NCBI RefSeq assembly: GCF_017255185.1
Contig: NZ_JAFKCZ010000002.1
Location: forward strand, 62,001 to 126,000
DNA from: Parahaliea mediterranea
GTDB taxonomy: Bacteria > Pseudomonadota > Gammaproteobacteria > Pseudomonadales > Halieaceae
Direction: 5' to 3'
Length of the DNA stretch: 64,000 nt
Shown here: piece by piece, positions 24,992-33,837 of the stretch
Numbering within the stretch: the first letter of the stretch is position 1
Layout: every line of letters begins with the position of its first letter
The notes under the pieces: model-generated
What the model was told of the DNA's origin: nothing
The model's database searches: none
Seen by the model: only the letters and a program-made list of their open reading frames with translations
Made by a program: the position numbers and the translations under genes

Positions 24992-26404
24992 TTAATCCTC
25001 GTATGACCCCCGGGCCAGGTTCTCGAAGCGCGTAAATTGCCCGATAAAGGCCAGCCGGCAGGTGCCGATGGGGCCGTTCCGCTGCTTGCCGATAATGATC
25101 TCCGCCACCCCCTTGTCCGGCGAGTCCTCGTGGTAGACCTCGTCGCGGTAGATAAACATGATCACGTCGGCGTCCTGCTCGATCGCTCCCGATTCCCGCA
25201 GGTCCGAGTTCACCGGCCGCTTGTTCGGGCGCTGCTCCAGCGAGCGGTTCAGCTGCGACAGCGCCACCATCGGGCAATTGAACTCCTTCGCGATCGCCTT
25301 CAGGTTACGGGAAATCTCCGAAATCTCCGCCGTACGCCCCTCCGATGAACCCGCGATCTGCATCAGCTGCAGGTAATCCACCATGATCATGCCAATCCCG
25401 CCGTGCTCCCGCGCCACCCGGCGCGCGCGGCTGCGCAGTTCGGTCGGGGTCAGGGCCGGAGTGTCATCGATGTGCAGGGGCACGTCCTTCAGCTTCGACA
25501 CCGCCGCGCTGAGCTTCGGCCAATCCTCCTGCTCCAGCTTGCCGTTGCGGATGCGGGTTTGGTTGATCTTGCCGATCGAGGACAGCATCCGGATCACCAG
25601 CTGCTCCGCGGGCATCTCCATACTGAACACCAGGACCGGCTTGTCCTGGGACAGCACCGCGTTTTCCACCAGGTTCATCGCAAAAGTGGTCTTACCCATC
25701 GAGGGGCGGCCGGCGACAATCACCAGGTCCGAGGGCTGCAGGCCCGAGGTCATGCCGTCGAGGTCGGTAAAGCCGGTGGTGAGGCCGGTGATATCACCGC
25801 CGGAGGTAAACAGCTCCTCGATCCGCTCGATGGCCGCCTGCAGCAGGGGATTGACGTCCCGCGGACCACCGGCCTTGGGGCCCTGTTCCGAGATCCGCAT
25901 GATCAGGCGCTCGGCCTCGTCGATCAGCTCCTCGGAGCTGCGCCCCTCGGGATTGAAGCCGCTCTCGGCAATGGACTGGGCGGCCTCGATCAGCTTGCGC
26001 AGGGCGGCGCGTTCGCGCACCACCTGGGCGTAGGCGCGGATATTGGAGGCGCTGGGGGTATTGCTGGCCAGCTCCGCCAGGTAGGCAACGCCACCGGCGG
26101 CGTCCAGCTCGCCGGTGGCGGCGAGCTTGTCCGCCACGGTGATTACGTCCACCGGCTCCGCCGCCTCCGCCAGCTTGGCAATCTGGCGGAAGATCATGCG
26201 GTGGTCGGGGCGGTAGAAATCCGAGGCCGAGGCCGCCTCGGCTACCGAGTCCCAGCCCTCTCCCGACGACAACAGCAAGCCGCCGAGCACGGACTGCTCC
26301 GCCTCGATGGAGTGGGGCTGCATCTTGATGCGGGCGACATCTTGATCCGGGGCTTCGGGGTAGGATAGCTCCGGGAGATCGGCCGGGTAGTCGGGCTCGG
26401 GCAT
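24992..26404 (-). CDS. dnaB: replicative DNA helicase
   Basis: DnaB is the hexameric 5'-3' helicase of the replication fork. The protein has the N-terminal helical domain (QPHSIEAEQSVLGGLLL), the Walker A motif GRPSMGKTTFAMN, Walker B near MIMVDYLQLM and the helicase motif around LSQLNRSLEQRPNKRP; no intein is present. The start is uncertain: I give the ATG at 26402-26404 (470 residues), but a GTG ten codons upstream is open and neither has a clear ribosome site. It follows rplI after a repeat-rich 330-bp gap, the standard gammaproteobacterial order. Confidence 0.96.
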   Translation of the reverse strand: MPEPDYPADLPELSYPEAPDQDVARIKMQPHSIEAEQSVLGGLLLSSGEGWDSVAEAASASDFYRPDHRMIFRQIAKLAEAAEPVDVITVADKLAATGELDAAGGVAYLAELASNTPSASNIRAYAQVVRERAALRKLIEAAQSIAESGFNPEGRSSEELIDEAERLIMRISEQGPKAGGPRDVNPLLQAAIERIEELFTSGGDITGLTTGFTDLDGMTSGLQPSDLVIVAGRPSMGKTTFAMNLVENAVLSQDKPVLVFSMEMPAEQLVIRMLSSIGKINQTRIRNGKLEQEDWPKLSAAVSKLKDVPLHIDDTPALTPTELRSRARRVAREHGGIGMIMVDYLQLMQIAGSSEGRTAEISEISRNLKAIAKEFNCPMVALSQLNRSLEQRPNKRPVNSDLRESGAIEQDADVIMFIYRDEVYHEDSPDKGVAEIIIGKQRNGPIGTCRLAFIGQFTRFENLARGSYED

Positions 26405-26505
26405 GGTAGCGATGATCTGGCTGGTCGGCTGCACAGATTAAACAATCTGGCTGCGGGACTAAAGCCGAAACGGCGGATCGGGCGGGATTGCTTGCCTATA
26501 GCAGC

Positions 26506-26687
26506 TGTAGGGCGGGATTCAATACACGTCACGGAGACCCGACAGGCCACCGCGGTCGAATGAATTCGACCCTACAGGGCAACCCCCTGTAGGGCGGAAT
26601 TTATTCCGCCGCTTTTCGGTCGAATGAATGCCCCGAAAAGAGGAGCCCGCTGTGCCCGAAAAAGAGGGGCAGGCTCTCGACCCTACA
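26506..26687. repeat. cluster of REP-like palindromes between rplI and dnaB
   Basis: A half copy (TGTAGGGCGGGATTC, 26506-26520), a full copy GGTCGAATGAATTCGACC then CTACA (26554-26576), a full copy TGTAGGGC with GGAATTTATTCC arms (26588-26610), and a copy split by 47 bases (left arm 26618-26629, right arm 26677-26687). They fill most of the gap between dnaB and rplI. Apart from these I see no gene or promoter in 26405-26734. Confidence 0.8.
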
Positions 26688-26734
26688 GAGGAGCAGCGAC
26701 GGCCTTGCGGCCGACGCCTGTGCGGGGAGAGGTC

Positions 26735-27184
26735 TTACTCCGCGACGACGGTGACGTTGACCGTGGCGGTGACGTCGCCGTGCACCTGGATGTCGACTTC
26801 GTACTCACCCAGTTCACGCAGCGCGCCTTCCGGCAGCTTCACCTCGGACTTGTCGACTTCGCAGCCGGCAGCGGTCAGGGCGTCGGCGATATCGCGGGTG
26901 CCGATGGAGCCGAACAGCTTGCCTTCCTCACCGGCGTTGGCGCCGATGGTTACGGCATCCAGCGCGTTCAGGGCCTCGGCGCGCTTCTCGGCAGCGGCCA
27001 GCTGCTCCGCGGCGGCGGCCTCCAGCTCGGCGCGACGCGCCTCGAACTCGGCGACATTGGTCTCGGTGGCGGGCACCGCTTTGCCCTGGGGAATCAGGTA
27101 GTTGCGGCCGTAGCCGGCTTTTACGTCAACCTTGTCGCCCAGGCCACCCAGGTTGCCGATGTTTTCCAGCAAAATGACTTCCAT
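26735..27184 (-). CDS. rplI: 50S ribosomal protein L9
   Basis: L9 is the elongated two-domain protein bound near the L1 stalk base of the large subunit. The 149-residue product has the N-terminal domain signature ([32 protein letters not shown]), the long connecting helix rich in Ala, Glu and Arg (about 45-78) and the C-terminal domain with [17 protein letters not shown] start. Last gene of the rpsF-rpsR-DUF2232-rplI operon. Confidence 0.98.
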   Translation of the reverse strand: MEVILLENIGNLGGLGDKVDVKAGYGRNYLIPQGKAVPATETNVAEFEARRAELEAAAAEQLAAAEKRAEALNALDAVTIGANAGEEGKLFGSIGTRDIADALTAAGCEVDKSEVKLPEGALRELGEYEVDIQVHGDVTATVNVTVVAE

Positions 27185-27242
27185 CTTACTATCCTCTACA
27201 TTTCGGGGAGTTGCCTCCCGCTATTAACAATTCTGTTCTGTC

Positions 27243-28121
27243 TCACTGCCGGCTGTCGTCACCGCCCGGCCGGACCCAGCGCTGGCGAAACCGGAGCCAG
27301 CTGTCCGCAATGGCGAAACCGACCACCAGCAGCTTCACCGGATCGAAGAACAGCCACAGCAAATAAAAGGCCGTGAGCCATCCCCCGCCTCGCCCGCGCC
27401 ACGCCGCCCGGGCGTGCACCAGTGCGAGACCGGCGAAGTTGAGCGGGATCAAACAAATCACCGCCCAGGTCCTGTATTCCACCCCGAGGCTGGCCAGGGC
27501 CACCGCCGCCAGGGTCAGCGCCAGCGTTACCGCCGGCGGCAGGTACAGCGCCCGGAACTCCTCGGCGAAGCCGCCCGGGTTGTACAACGCGGCCTGCCAC
27601 CAGCGCGCCAGCAGCAGGCAGGCGATGGACAGCAGGCCGTTGGCCGCGCCCATCATACCGGCGACTTGCACCGCCGTGGGCCGTAGCAACTGCACCGCGC
27701 CGGCCTCGCCGGAGGACAACTGCTGCTCCAGATTGGTGATGAATTCGTCGAAGAACCCCACCATCTGGTCCAGCATGCCCTGGCCGAAGGCAAGCAAGCC
27801 CAGCCCGGTCAGCGCCCCCAGGGGAACGCTCGCGAGCACCGCCAGCGGCAAACTCACGGTGGCGCGCAGCACCAACGCCAGCGCCATCGTGGACACCAGC
27901 AAGGCCAGTGGGCCACTGTCGCCGAATACCAGCATCAGCGTGCCCGCCGGCAGCAGCGCCCACAACAACAACCAGGCGCCCTGCCCCGCGCCGCGGCGCA
28001 GGGTGACCAGTGCCAGTACCGCGGCACTGATCCAACACAGCATCAGGCTCCCGGCGCCGGCCACGGTGACCAACAGCGCCTGCAGGCGCCCGCGCATCAC
28101 GAATTCGGCAAGCCCCTTCAA
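27243..28121 (-). CDS. DUF2232 (YybS-like) membrane protein
   Basis: A 292-residue inner-membrane protein with about eight hydrophobic segments, a short amphipathic stretch near DEFITNLEQQLSSGE (about 125-140) and a basic C-terminus. Proteins of this family are found between rpsR and rplI in many gammaproteobacteria and their function is unknown. The start is a TTG preceded by GGGAGAGG; an ATG eight codons later is the alternative. It is 57 bp downstream of rpsR and 58 bp upstream of rplI, so it belongs to the ribosomal operon by position. Confidence 0.8.
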   Translation of the reverse strand: MKGLAEFVMRGRLQALLVTVAGAGSLMLCWISAAVLALVTLRRGAGQGAWLLLWALLPAGTLMLVFGDSGPLALLVSTMALALVLRATVSLPLAVLASVPLGALTGLGLLAFGQGMLDQMVGFFDEFITNLEQQLSSGEAGAVQLLRPTAVQVAGMMGAANGLLSIACLLLARWWQAALYNPGGFAEEFRALYLPPAVTLALTLAAVALASLGVEYRTWAVICLIPLNFAGLALVHARAAWRGRGGGWLTAFYLLWLFFDPVKLLVVGFAIADSWLRFRQRWVRPGGDDSRQ

Positions 28122-28178
28122 CTCAAGCCTCTCCCTACCCCTGCCGGGGATTTGGGTACGACGCGGAGAACGAGATGC

Positions 28179-28406
28179 TTACTGGTGAGAGTCCGTGTAG
28201 GGCAGCAGCGCCAGAAAGCGGGCGCGCTTGACCGCGGTGGACAGCTGGCGCTGGTACCTGGCCTTGGTGCCGGTAATACGGCTGGGTACGATCTTGCCGG
28301 TCTCGGAAATGTAGGCCTTGAGGGTATCCAGGTCCTTGTAGTCGATTTCCTTCACGCCCTCGGCGGTGAAGCGGCAAAACTTACGGCGACGGAAAAAACG
28401 TGCCAT
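28179..28406 (-). CDS. rpsR: 30S ribosomal protein S18
   Basis: A 75-residue basic protein with the S18 signature [17 protein letters not shown] and the RNA-binding close [25 protein letters not shown] start with a strong AAGGAG site. It lies 48 bp downstream of rpsF, with which it pairs on the small-subunit platform. Confidence 0.98.
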   Translation of the reverse strand: MARFFRRRKFCRFTAEGVKEIDYKDLDTLKAYISETGKIVPSRITGTKARYQRQLSTAVKRARFLALLPYTDSHQ

Positions 28407-28454
28407 GGTGATGACTCCTTAAGCTCGGTATACGTTACGGGAAGCGGCTGCGCC

Positions 28455-28889
28455 TTACTCGGCGGCGGCCTCTTCCTTGTTCTCGGCTGACTCTTCGCTC
28501 TTCGCCTCGGATTTCGCGGCGTCGGCGGCCTGGCGTTCCTCGTGGCGGGTCTTGCGCTCGCGGCTCTCTTTCTCGGCCTTCATGATGAAGGACTCATCGG
28601 TCACGGCCTCGTCGCGGCGAATCACCAGGTTGCGGATCACAGCGTCGTTGTAACGGAAGGTAGTGGTGAGCTCTTCCATCGCGTCGTTGGAAGCTTCCAC
28701 GTTCATCAGCACGTAGTGTGCCTTGTGGATTTTGTTGATGGGGTAGGCCAGCTGGCGGCGACCCCAATCTTCCAGACGGTGGACCTTGCCGCCGTCCTTC
28801 TCGATGGTGTTGGAGTAGCGCTCGATCATGCCGGGCACTTGTTCGGACTGGTCCGGATGGACCATGAATACGATTTCGTAATGACGCAT
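28455..28889 (-). CDS. rpsF: 30S ribosomal protein S6
   Basis: The 144-residue protein opens with [19 protein letters not shown] and contains [18 protein letters not shown], both typical of S6. The C-terminal 40 residues are charged and rich in Glu, Lys and Ala ([13 protein letters not shown]), resembling the tails of other gammaproteobacterial S6 proteins that RimK modifies with glutamates. ATG at 28887-28889 after AGGAG. First gene of the rpsF operon. Confidence 0.98.
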   Translation of the reverse strand: MRHYEIVFMVHPDQSEQVPGMIERYSNTIEKDGGKVHRLEDWGRRQLAYPINKIHKAHYVLMNVEASNDAMEELTTTFRYNDAVIRNLVIRRDEAVTDESFIMKAEKESRERKTRHEERQAADAAKSEAKSEESAENKEEAAAE

Positions 28890-28991
28890 CAGTCGCTCCT
28901 TACGGGTTAATGCCACCCGTCGCTCCCGTGGGAGGCGGTGTGGCAAGGAGAATCGGCGGCATGCATCCGCCGGGCAAATTTTGAGGCGCGG

Positions 28992-29020
28992 ATTCTACAG
29001 CCTTTCAGGCAAGCCCGCAA
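28992..29020 (-). promoter_or_regulatory. putative promoter of the rpsF operon
   Basis: On the minus strand TTGCGG (29015-29020) and TAGAAT (28992-28997) are spaced by 17 bp, about 100 bp before the rpsF start. The -35 box lies inside a small hairpin, GCCCGC-TATT-GCGGGC (29013-29028), that could weakly terminate transcription from rlmB. Confidence 0.45.
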
Positions 29021-29029
29021 TAGCGGGCG

Positions 29030-29797
29030 CTATCCGCCTTCGGCCACCGCCGCCAGGCGCTGCCGGCGCGCCTCGAACAGGCAGATGCCGGTGGCCACCG
29101 ACACGTTCAGGCTGCTGACCGAACCCGCCATGGGCAGATGCACCAGGTGGTCGCAAGCCTCCCGGGTGAGCCGCCGCAGCCCGCTGCCCTCGGCGCCCAT
29201 TACCAGGGCAACCCCGCCGCCGAGATCGCAATCGTACAGGGAGGCGCTGGCCTCCCCGGCCGCGCCGTAGAGCCACAAGCCCCGCTCCTTGAGGGCCGCC
29301 AGGGTGCGGGCGAGGTTGGTGACCCGCACAAAAGGCACGGTTTCGGCCGCGCCGCAGGCCACCTTGCGGGCGGTGGGACCGAGGTCCGCGGATTTATCCT
29401 TGGGCACCACCACCGCGTCCACGCCGGCGGCGTCGGCGCTGCGCAGGCAGGCCCCCAGGTTGTGGGGATCGGTGACTCCGTCCAGCACCAACACCAGGGG
29501 CGGACGGTCGACCTCGTCCAGGTGGCGCAAGAGGTCGCTCTCCTGCCACAGGTTGGCGTCCGCCCCCCGGGCGTCGGCGACCACCTCGGCCACCACCCCC
29601 TGGTGACGCCCCGATACCTGGCGATCGAGATCCTTGCGCGGCAGCTCGCTGACGGCCACCCCCTGGTTGCGGGCCAAATCCAGCAGCGCGGCCATGCGCT
29701 TGTCCTGGCGGCCCCGCTGCACCAGCAGGCGCCGCACCCCGGCGGCGTTGCGCCGCAGCAGAGCGTCCACCGCGTGAATACCGTATACCAGCTCCAC
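29030..29797 (-). CDS. rlmB: 23S rRNA (guanosine-2'-O-)-methyltransferase RlmB
   Basis: RlmB methylates the 2'-OH of G2251 in 23S rRNA. The 255-residue SpoU-class enzyme has the N-terminal substrate-binding domain (YGIHAVDALLRRNAAG) and the three knot motifs: DGVTDPHNLGACLRSADAAG (about 124-143), LVMGAEGSGLRRL (about 202-214) and the C-terminal MAGSVSSLNVSVATGI (about 223-238). The start is a GTG two bases after the rnr stop codon, implying translational coupling. The rnr-rlmB order matches E. coli. Confidence 0.96.
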   Translation of the reverse strand: MELVYGIHAVDALLRRNAAGVRRLLVQRGRQDKRMAALLDLARNQGVAVSELPRKDLDRQVSGRHQGVVAEVVADARGADANLWQESDLLRHLDEVDRPPLVLVLDGVTDPHNLGACLRSADAAGVDAVVVPKDKSADLGPTARKVACGAAETVPFVRVTNLARTLAALKERGLWLYGAAGEASASLYDCDLGGGVALVMGAEGSGLRRLTREACDHLVHLPMAGSVSSLNVSVATGICLFEARRQRLAAVAEGG

Positions 29798-29799
29798 GG

Positions 29800-32139
29800 T
29801 CAGTAATGCCGGCGCAGGCCGGTCTTGCCCTTGCCGCCCTTTTTGGCGCCCTTGGCGCCGCTGGATTTTTTGCCTTTCTTGCGCTTGCCCGGGGCCGACG
29901 GCCCGGATGACTTGCCGGACGACTTGCCATCCAGCAGCTCGAGGTCGATTTTCTTGTCGTCCAGGTCAACCCGGGCCACTTGCACGCGCACCCGGCCGCC
30001 CAGTTTGAAACTGCGGCCGCTGCGCTCGCCCACCAGGCGCTGCTTGGCGGCGTCGAAGTTGTAGTAGTCGCCGGGCAGCGCGCTGATATGCACCAGGCCC
30101 TCGATGTAGAGATCCTCGAGCTCCACGAACAGGCCGAAGCTGGTGACCGCGCTGATCACGCCGTCGAAGGTGTCGCCCACATGGTCCTGCAGGTACTCGC
30201 ACTTCAACCAGGCCTGCACGTCGCGGGTGGCGTCGTCGGCCCGGCGCTCGGTCATCGAGCAGTGCTCCCCCTGCACCGACATGCTGTGCAGGTCGTAGGG
30301 GAAAATGTGTTTGGCCGGTATCGGCTCCGCGCCCTTTTGTCGCTGCACCAGCTTGGTCCGCTTCCGCGAGCGGATCACATGGCGGATGCCGCGGTGCACC
30401 AGCAGGTCGGCATAGCGCCGGATGGGCGAGGTAAAGTGGGTGTAGGCCGGGTAGTGCAGGCCGAAGTGTCCCTCGTTGTCGGGCCGGTACATCGCCTGAC
30501 TCAGGGAGCGCAACATCATGGTCTGGATGACATGGGCGTCATCCCGGCCGGCCACCTGCGACAGCAGGGCCTGGTAGTGCTCGGGGGTGGGCTTGTCGCC
30601 GCCGCGCAACTCCAGCCCCAACTCGCCGAGGAAGGCCCGCAGGTTTTCCAGCTTCTCCGCGGTGGGCCCCTCGTGCACCCGGAACAGCATGGGCAGCTCC
30701 AGCTCCTCGTAGAAGCGCGCCGCCGCCACATTGGCGCACAGCATGCACTCCTCGATCAGCTTGTGGGCGTCGTTGCGCTGCACCGGCACGATGGCCTCGA
30801 TCTTGCGCTGCTCGTCGAAGACGATGCGCGTTTCCTCGGTCTCGAAGTCAATGGCACCGCGGTCGTCCCGGGCCGCGCGCAACACGCCGTACAGCTTGTG
30901 CAGATTCATGATATCCGACACCACGTCCGGGTCGACGTCCCGGTGCCAGCCCTCCTCGATCACCTCCCCCACCTGGGTGTAGGTAAGCCGGGCATGGGAG
31001 TGGATTACCGCCTCGTAGAAGCGGAAGCGCTTGAGATTGCCCCGCCGGCTCAGCTCCATTTCGCAAACCATGGCCAGGCGATCCACTTTTGGCATCAGGG
31101 AACACAGGCCATTGGACAGCGCCTCCGGCAGCATCGGCACCACGCGCTCGGGGAAGTACACCGAGTTGCCGCGCAGCGCCGCCTCCTCGTCCAGGGCCGA
31201 GCCGGGGCGCACATAGTGGGACACATCGGCAATCGCCACCCACAGGCGCCAGCCGCCGAGGCGCTTCTCGCAGTACACCGCGTCGTCGAAGTCCCTGGCG
31301 TCCTCGCCGTCGATGGTGACGAAGGCCTTGCCGCGCAGATCCACGCGATAGGCCTTGTCCTCCTCCCGAGGCTCTGACTCCAGGGATCCAGCCTCCCGCA
31401 ACACCGCATCGGGCCACTCAAAGGGTATGCCGTGGGAACGGATCGCCACGTCGATCTCCAGCCCCGGGTCCAGGTGATCCCCCAGCACTTCGGTGACACG
31501 GCCCTTGGCGCCCAGCTTGCGGGTGGGGTAGTCGGTAATCAGGGCGGTGACAATCTGCCCGGAGCGGGCCCCGCCTTTCTCGGCGGGCGGAATCAGGATA
31601 TGGTTCTGGATGCGGGCGTTGTCGGGGACCACGAAACCAATACCACTCTCTTCCTGGTAGCGGCCGACAATGCTGCGGTTGCCGCGATTGAGCACCTCCA
31701 CCACCTTGCCCTCGGGCCGGCCGCGGCGATCCTGGCCGGTCACCATCACCAGCACCTCGTCGCCGTCGAACACGAACTGCATCTGCCGCGCGCTGAGGTA
31801 GACATCGTCGCCCTCGACCAGGGGCATGGCGAAGCCGTAGCCGTCGCGGTGCCCCTGCACCCGGCAGTGGACCAGCTGGAGCTTGTCCACCAGGGCGTAG
31901 TCCCCCCGGCGATTCAACAGCAGCTGGCCGTCGCGCTCCATGGCGCGCAGGCGCTTGCGCAGGGCCTCGACGTCCATCTCGTCATCCAGCCCAAGCCGAC
32001 CGGCGACCTGCCCGTGATTCAAGGGCCTGTCGGCGTCGGTCAACAGCTGGAGAATGGCTTCGCGGCTGGGGATGGGGTTTTCATAGCGCCGCGCTTCGCG
32101 CTCGGCGTGGGGATCGGCAATCTTGCCTTTTTTTGTCAT
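29800..32139 (-). CDS. rnr: ribonuclease R
   Basis: RNase R is a 3'-5' exoribonuclease that digests structured RNA, including defective rRNA and tRNA. The 779-residue protein has an N-terminal helix-turn-helix region (REAILQLLTDADRPLNHGQVAGRL), two cold-shock domains, the RNB catalytic domain with DGEDARDFDDAVYC (catalytic aspartates) and the S1 domain (VGDTFDGVISAVTSFGLFVEL), followed by a Lys/Gly-rich tail typical of RNase R. I prefer the ATG at 32137-32139 to a TTG 17 codons upstream. It heads the rnr-rlmB pair. Confidence 0.97.
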   Translation of the reverse strand: MTKKGKIADPHAEREARRYENPIPSREAILQLLTDADRPLNHGQVAGRLGLDDEMDVEALRKRLRAMERDGQLLLNRRGDYALVDKLQLVHCRVQGHRDGYGFAMPLVEGDDVYLSARQMQFVFDGDEVLVMVTGQDRRGRPEGKVVEVLNRGNRSIVGRYQEESGIGFVVPDNARIQNHILIPPAEKGGARSGQIVTALITDYPTRKLGAKGRVTEVLGDHLDPGLEIDVAIRSHGIPFEWPDAVLREAGSLESEPREEDKAYRVDLRGKAFVTIDGEDARDFDDAVYCEKRLGGWRLWVAIADVSHYVRPGSALDEEAALRGNSVYFPERVVPMLPEALSNGLCSLMPKVDRLAMVCEMELSRRGNLKRFRFYEAVIHSHARLTYTQVGEVIEEGWHRDVDPDVVSDIMNLHKLYGVLRAARDDRGAIDFETEETRIVFDEQRKIEAIVPVQRNDAHKLIEECMLCANVAAARFYEELELPMLFRVHEGPTAEKLENLRAFLGELGLELRGGDKPTPEHYQALLSQVAGRDDAHVIQTMMLRSLSQAMYRPDNEGHFGLHYPAYTHFTSPIRRYADLLVHRGIRHVIRSRKRTKLVQRQKGAEPIPAKHIFPYDLHSMSVQGEHCSMTERRADDATRDVQAWLKCEYLQDHVGDTFDGVISAVTSFGLFVELEDLYIEGLVHISALPGDYYNFDAAKQRLVGERSGRSFKLGGRVRVQVARVDLDDKKIDLELLDGKSSGKSSGPSAPGKRKKGKKSSGAKGAKKGGKGKTGLRRHY

Positions 32140-32206
32140 AAGGTGGGGATCTTCCTCGAATTTTCTCGATTCGTGTATTTTTTCAGTCAAGCAGTATACG
32201 CGACTA

Positions 32207-32235
32207 TTGACAGGTGCGCCCGGTAAAAGTAAAGT
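32207..32235 (+). promoter_or_regulatory. promoter of tRNA-Leu
   Basis: TTGACA (32207-32212) and TAAAGT (32230-32235) with a 17-bp spacer, a near-consensus sigma-70 promoter. The transcript would start near 32242, leaving a leader of about 57 bases before the tRNA. It lies between the divergent rnr gene and the tRNA. Confidence 0.6.
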
Positions 32236-32298
32236 GCGCGCCCTCAGGTGGTGACACCATCTGTGACCCCGTCGCGGCGGGGACGTTCACCGAATCCT

Positions 32299-32385
32299 GC
32301 CCAGGTGGTGAAATTGGTAGACACGCTAGCTTCAGGTGCTAGTGCTCGAAAGGGCGTGGAGGTTCAAGTCCTCTCCTGGGCACCA
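32299..32385 (+). tRNA. tRNA-Leu (anticodon CAG)
   Basis: An 87-base class II tRNA. The acceptor stem GCCCAGG pairs with CCTGGGC, the anticodon stem CTAGC/GCTAG encloses the loop TTCAGGT with CAG in the middle, there is a long variable arm (TGCTCGAAAGGGCGT), a T-arm GGTTCAAGTCC, discriminator A and an encoded CCA. It is followed at once by a terminator. Confidence 0.98.
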
Positions 32386-32393
32386 TTTTGAAG

Positions 32394-32421
32394 AAGGCCG
32401 AGCAAATGCTCGGCCTTTTTT
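32394..32421 (+). terminator. rho-independent terminator after tRNA-Leu
   Basis: Stem AAGGCCGAGC/GCTCGGCCTT with an AAAT loop (32394-32417), followed by TTTTG, nine bases after the tRNA CCA end. Confidence 0.92.
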
Positions 32422-32487
32422 GTTTCGCCAGACCGGGCTCCCGGCTCTACGGTTCGGGCATCCCCCCCAACCCAATTGATAATGCCA

Positions 32488-33408
32488 TCAGGAATCACCG
32501 CCCCTGGCCGGGTTTTCATGGCGACGCGCCAGCTCAATAAAGGCGTTCAGATACTCGACACGGTCGTCGCTTTCACGGGTGCCCAGATAAATCTGCTTGG
32601 CAATTCCCTTCCGCCCCAGGCGCACCACTTTCAGCGCCAGCCGGCTGCTGTACTCCTCCGCCAGCCAGCGCGGCAATGCCGCCACGCCGCGACCGCTGGC
32701 CACCATTTGCAGCATAATGTCCGTGGTCTCGCTGGTTTTATGCCGTTTTGGCACGACCCCCGCCGGATTGAGGAACTGAGTGTAAATATCCAGCCGATCC
32801 GCGGGCACCGGGTAGGTCAACAGCACCTCGTCACGCAAGTCATTCGCATTGAGATAACGGCGATTCGCCAGCGGATGATCGAGCGGCACGACCAGCACCT
32901 GCTCATAGTCGAAGACCGGATCGAAGCGCAGCCCGCTCTTGTGAAAAGGGTCCGGCGTCACCAGCAAGTCGATCTCGTAACCGACCAACGCGCCTACGCC
33001 GCCAAACTGGAATTTCTGCTTCACATCCACGTCCACGTCCGGCCACTGCTCGAGGAAGGGGGACACCACCTTCAACAACCATTGATAGCAGGGGTGGCAC
33101 TCCATGCCTATGCGCAGTGTGCCGCGCTCCCCCCGGGCCATCTGCCGCAGCTTGCTTTCGGCATGCTCCAGTTGCGGCAGTAATCGGTTGGAAATGCCCA
33201 GCAGATATTCCCCCGCCTGGGTCAGGCGCAGGTTACGGCCTTCGCGCAACCAGATCGGGGTGCCTAATTTGTCTTCGAGCTTGCGAATCGAATGACTGAG
33301 CGCCGATTGGGTCAGGTGGAGGTGGCTGGCCGCCGCTGTAAGGGAGCCGTGCCGGTCAACGGCCTGAATCACCGTCAGGTGAATGCGCTCGAGCATCATT
33401 TTTACCAT
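32488..33408 (-). CDS. metR: MetR-type LysR-family regulator
   Basis: A 306-residue LysR regulator. The N-terminal winged helix has SLTAAASHLHLTQSALSHSIRKLE. The effector domain resembles E. coli MetR at several places: RIGMECHPCYQWL, DLLVTPDPFHKSGLRFDPVFDYEQVLVVPLDHPLA, LLTYPVPADRLDIYTQFLNPAGV and QMVASGRGVAALPRW. MetR responds to homocysteine and activates methionine-synthesis genes. It is divergent from mesX-mesD, 429 bp away, which fits that role. I chose the ATG at 33406-33408; no good ribosome site is visible, and another ATG follows three codons later. Confidence 0.85.
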   Translation of the reverse strand: MVKMMLERIHLTVIQAVDRHGSLTAAASHLHLTQSALSHSIRKLEDKLGTPIWLREGRNLRLTQAGEYLLGISNRLLPQLEHAESKLRQMARGERGTLRIGMECHPCYQWLLKVVSPFLEQWPDVDVDVKQKFQFGGVGALVGYEIDLLVTPDPFHKSGLRFDPVFDYEQVLVVPLDHPLANRRYLNANDLRDEVLLTYPVPADRLDIYTQFLNPAGVVPKRHKTSETTDIMLQMVASGRGVAALPRWLAEEYSSRLALKVVRLGRKGIAKQIYLGTRESDDRVEYLNAFIELARRHENPARGGDS

Positions 33409-33837
33409 GAACAAAAATAATCAATAACCGAAAATACAGCATTATTATTCATTTTTTAAGTTATCTGCCCCGCCCCACCAACACTCAATAGAGATCAAGC
33501 AGGGAACACTGCGGTCTTGATTCACAGCCTCGCCCCCGCACCGGCAACAAGCGCGAAACATAAACTCGACGGCCATTAGCATTCCAGGAGCGAATACAAC
33601 AACAGCGCACCCACCGCCGGGGCACCCTGTCGAAGCGCGACACCAACCCATGAATAAAACTAATGGTTAGATGATATTGTTTCAATTTTATTCATGAAAT
33701 GCCCGGCATAAAATACACACCTCGCTCAACCGCAGCCAATATAGGGGCTGCCGAGAGAATGCCAGAAAAATTGTAGAACGCTGAAAGACAGGAAATGAAC
33801 TCAGGTTCTATCTCGGGAATCAGGATACCGGATCGCA
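33409..33837. promoter_or_regulatory. metR/mesX intergenic region with inverted repeat
   Basis: A 429-bp AT-rich divergent gap without a credible gene. It contains an inverted repeat ATGAATAAAA (33650-33659) and TTTTATTCAT (33686-33695), 26 bp apart and 150 bp before mesX. MetR sites are built on TGAA/TTCA half-sites, and both arms carry one, so this is a candidate operator. No convincing -35/-10 pair could be chosen. Confidence 0.35.
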
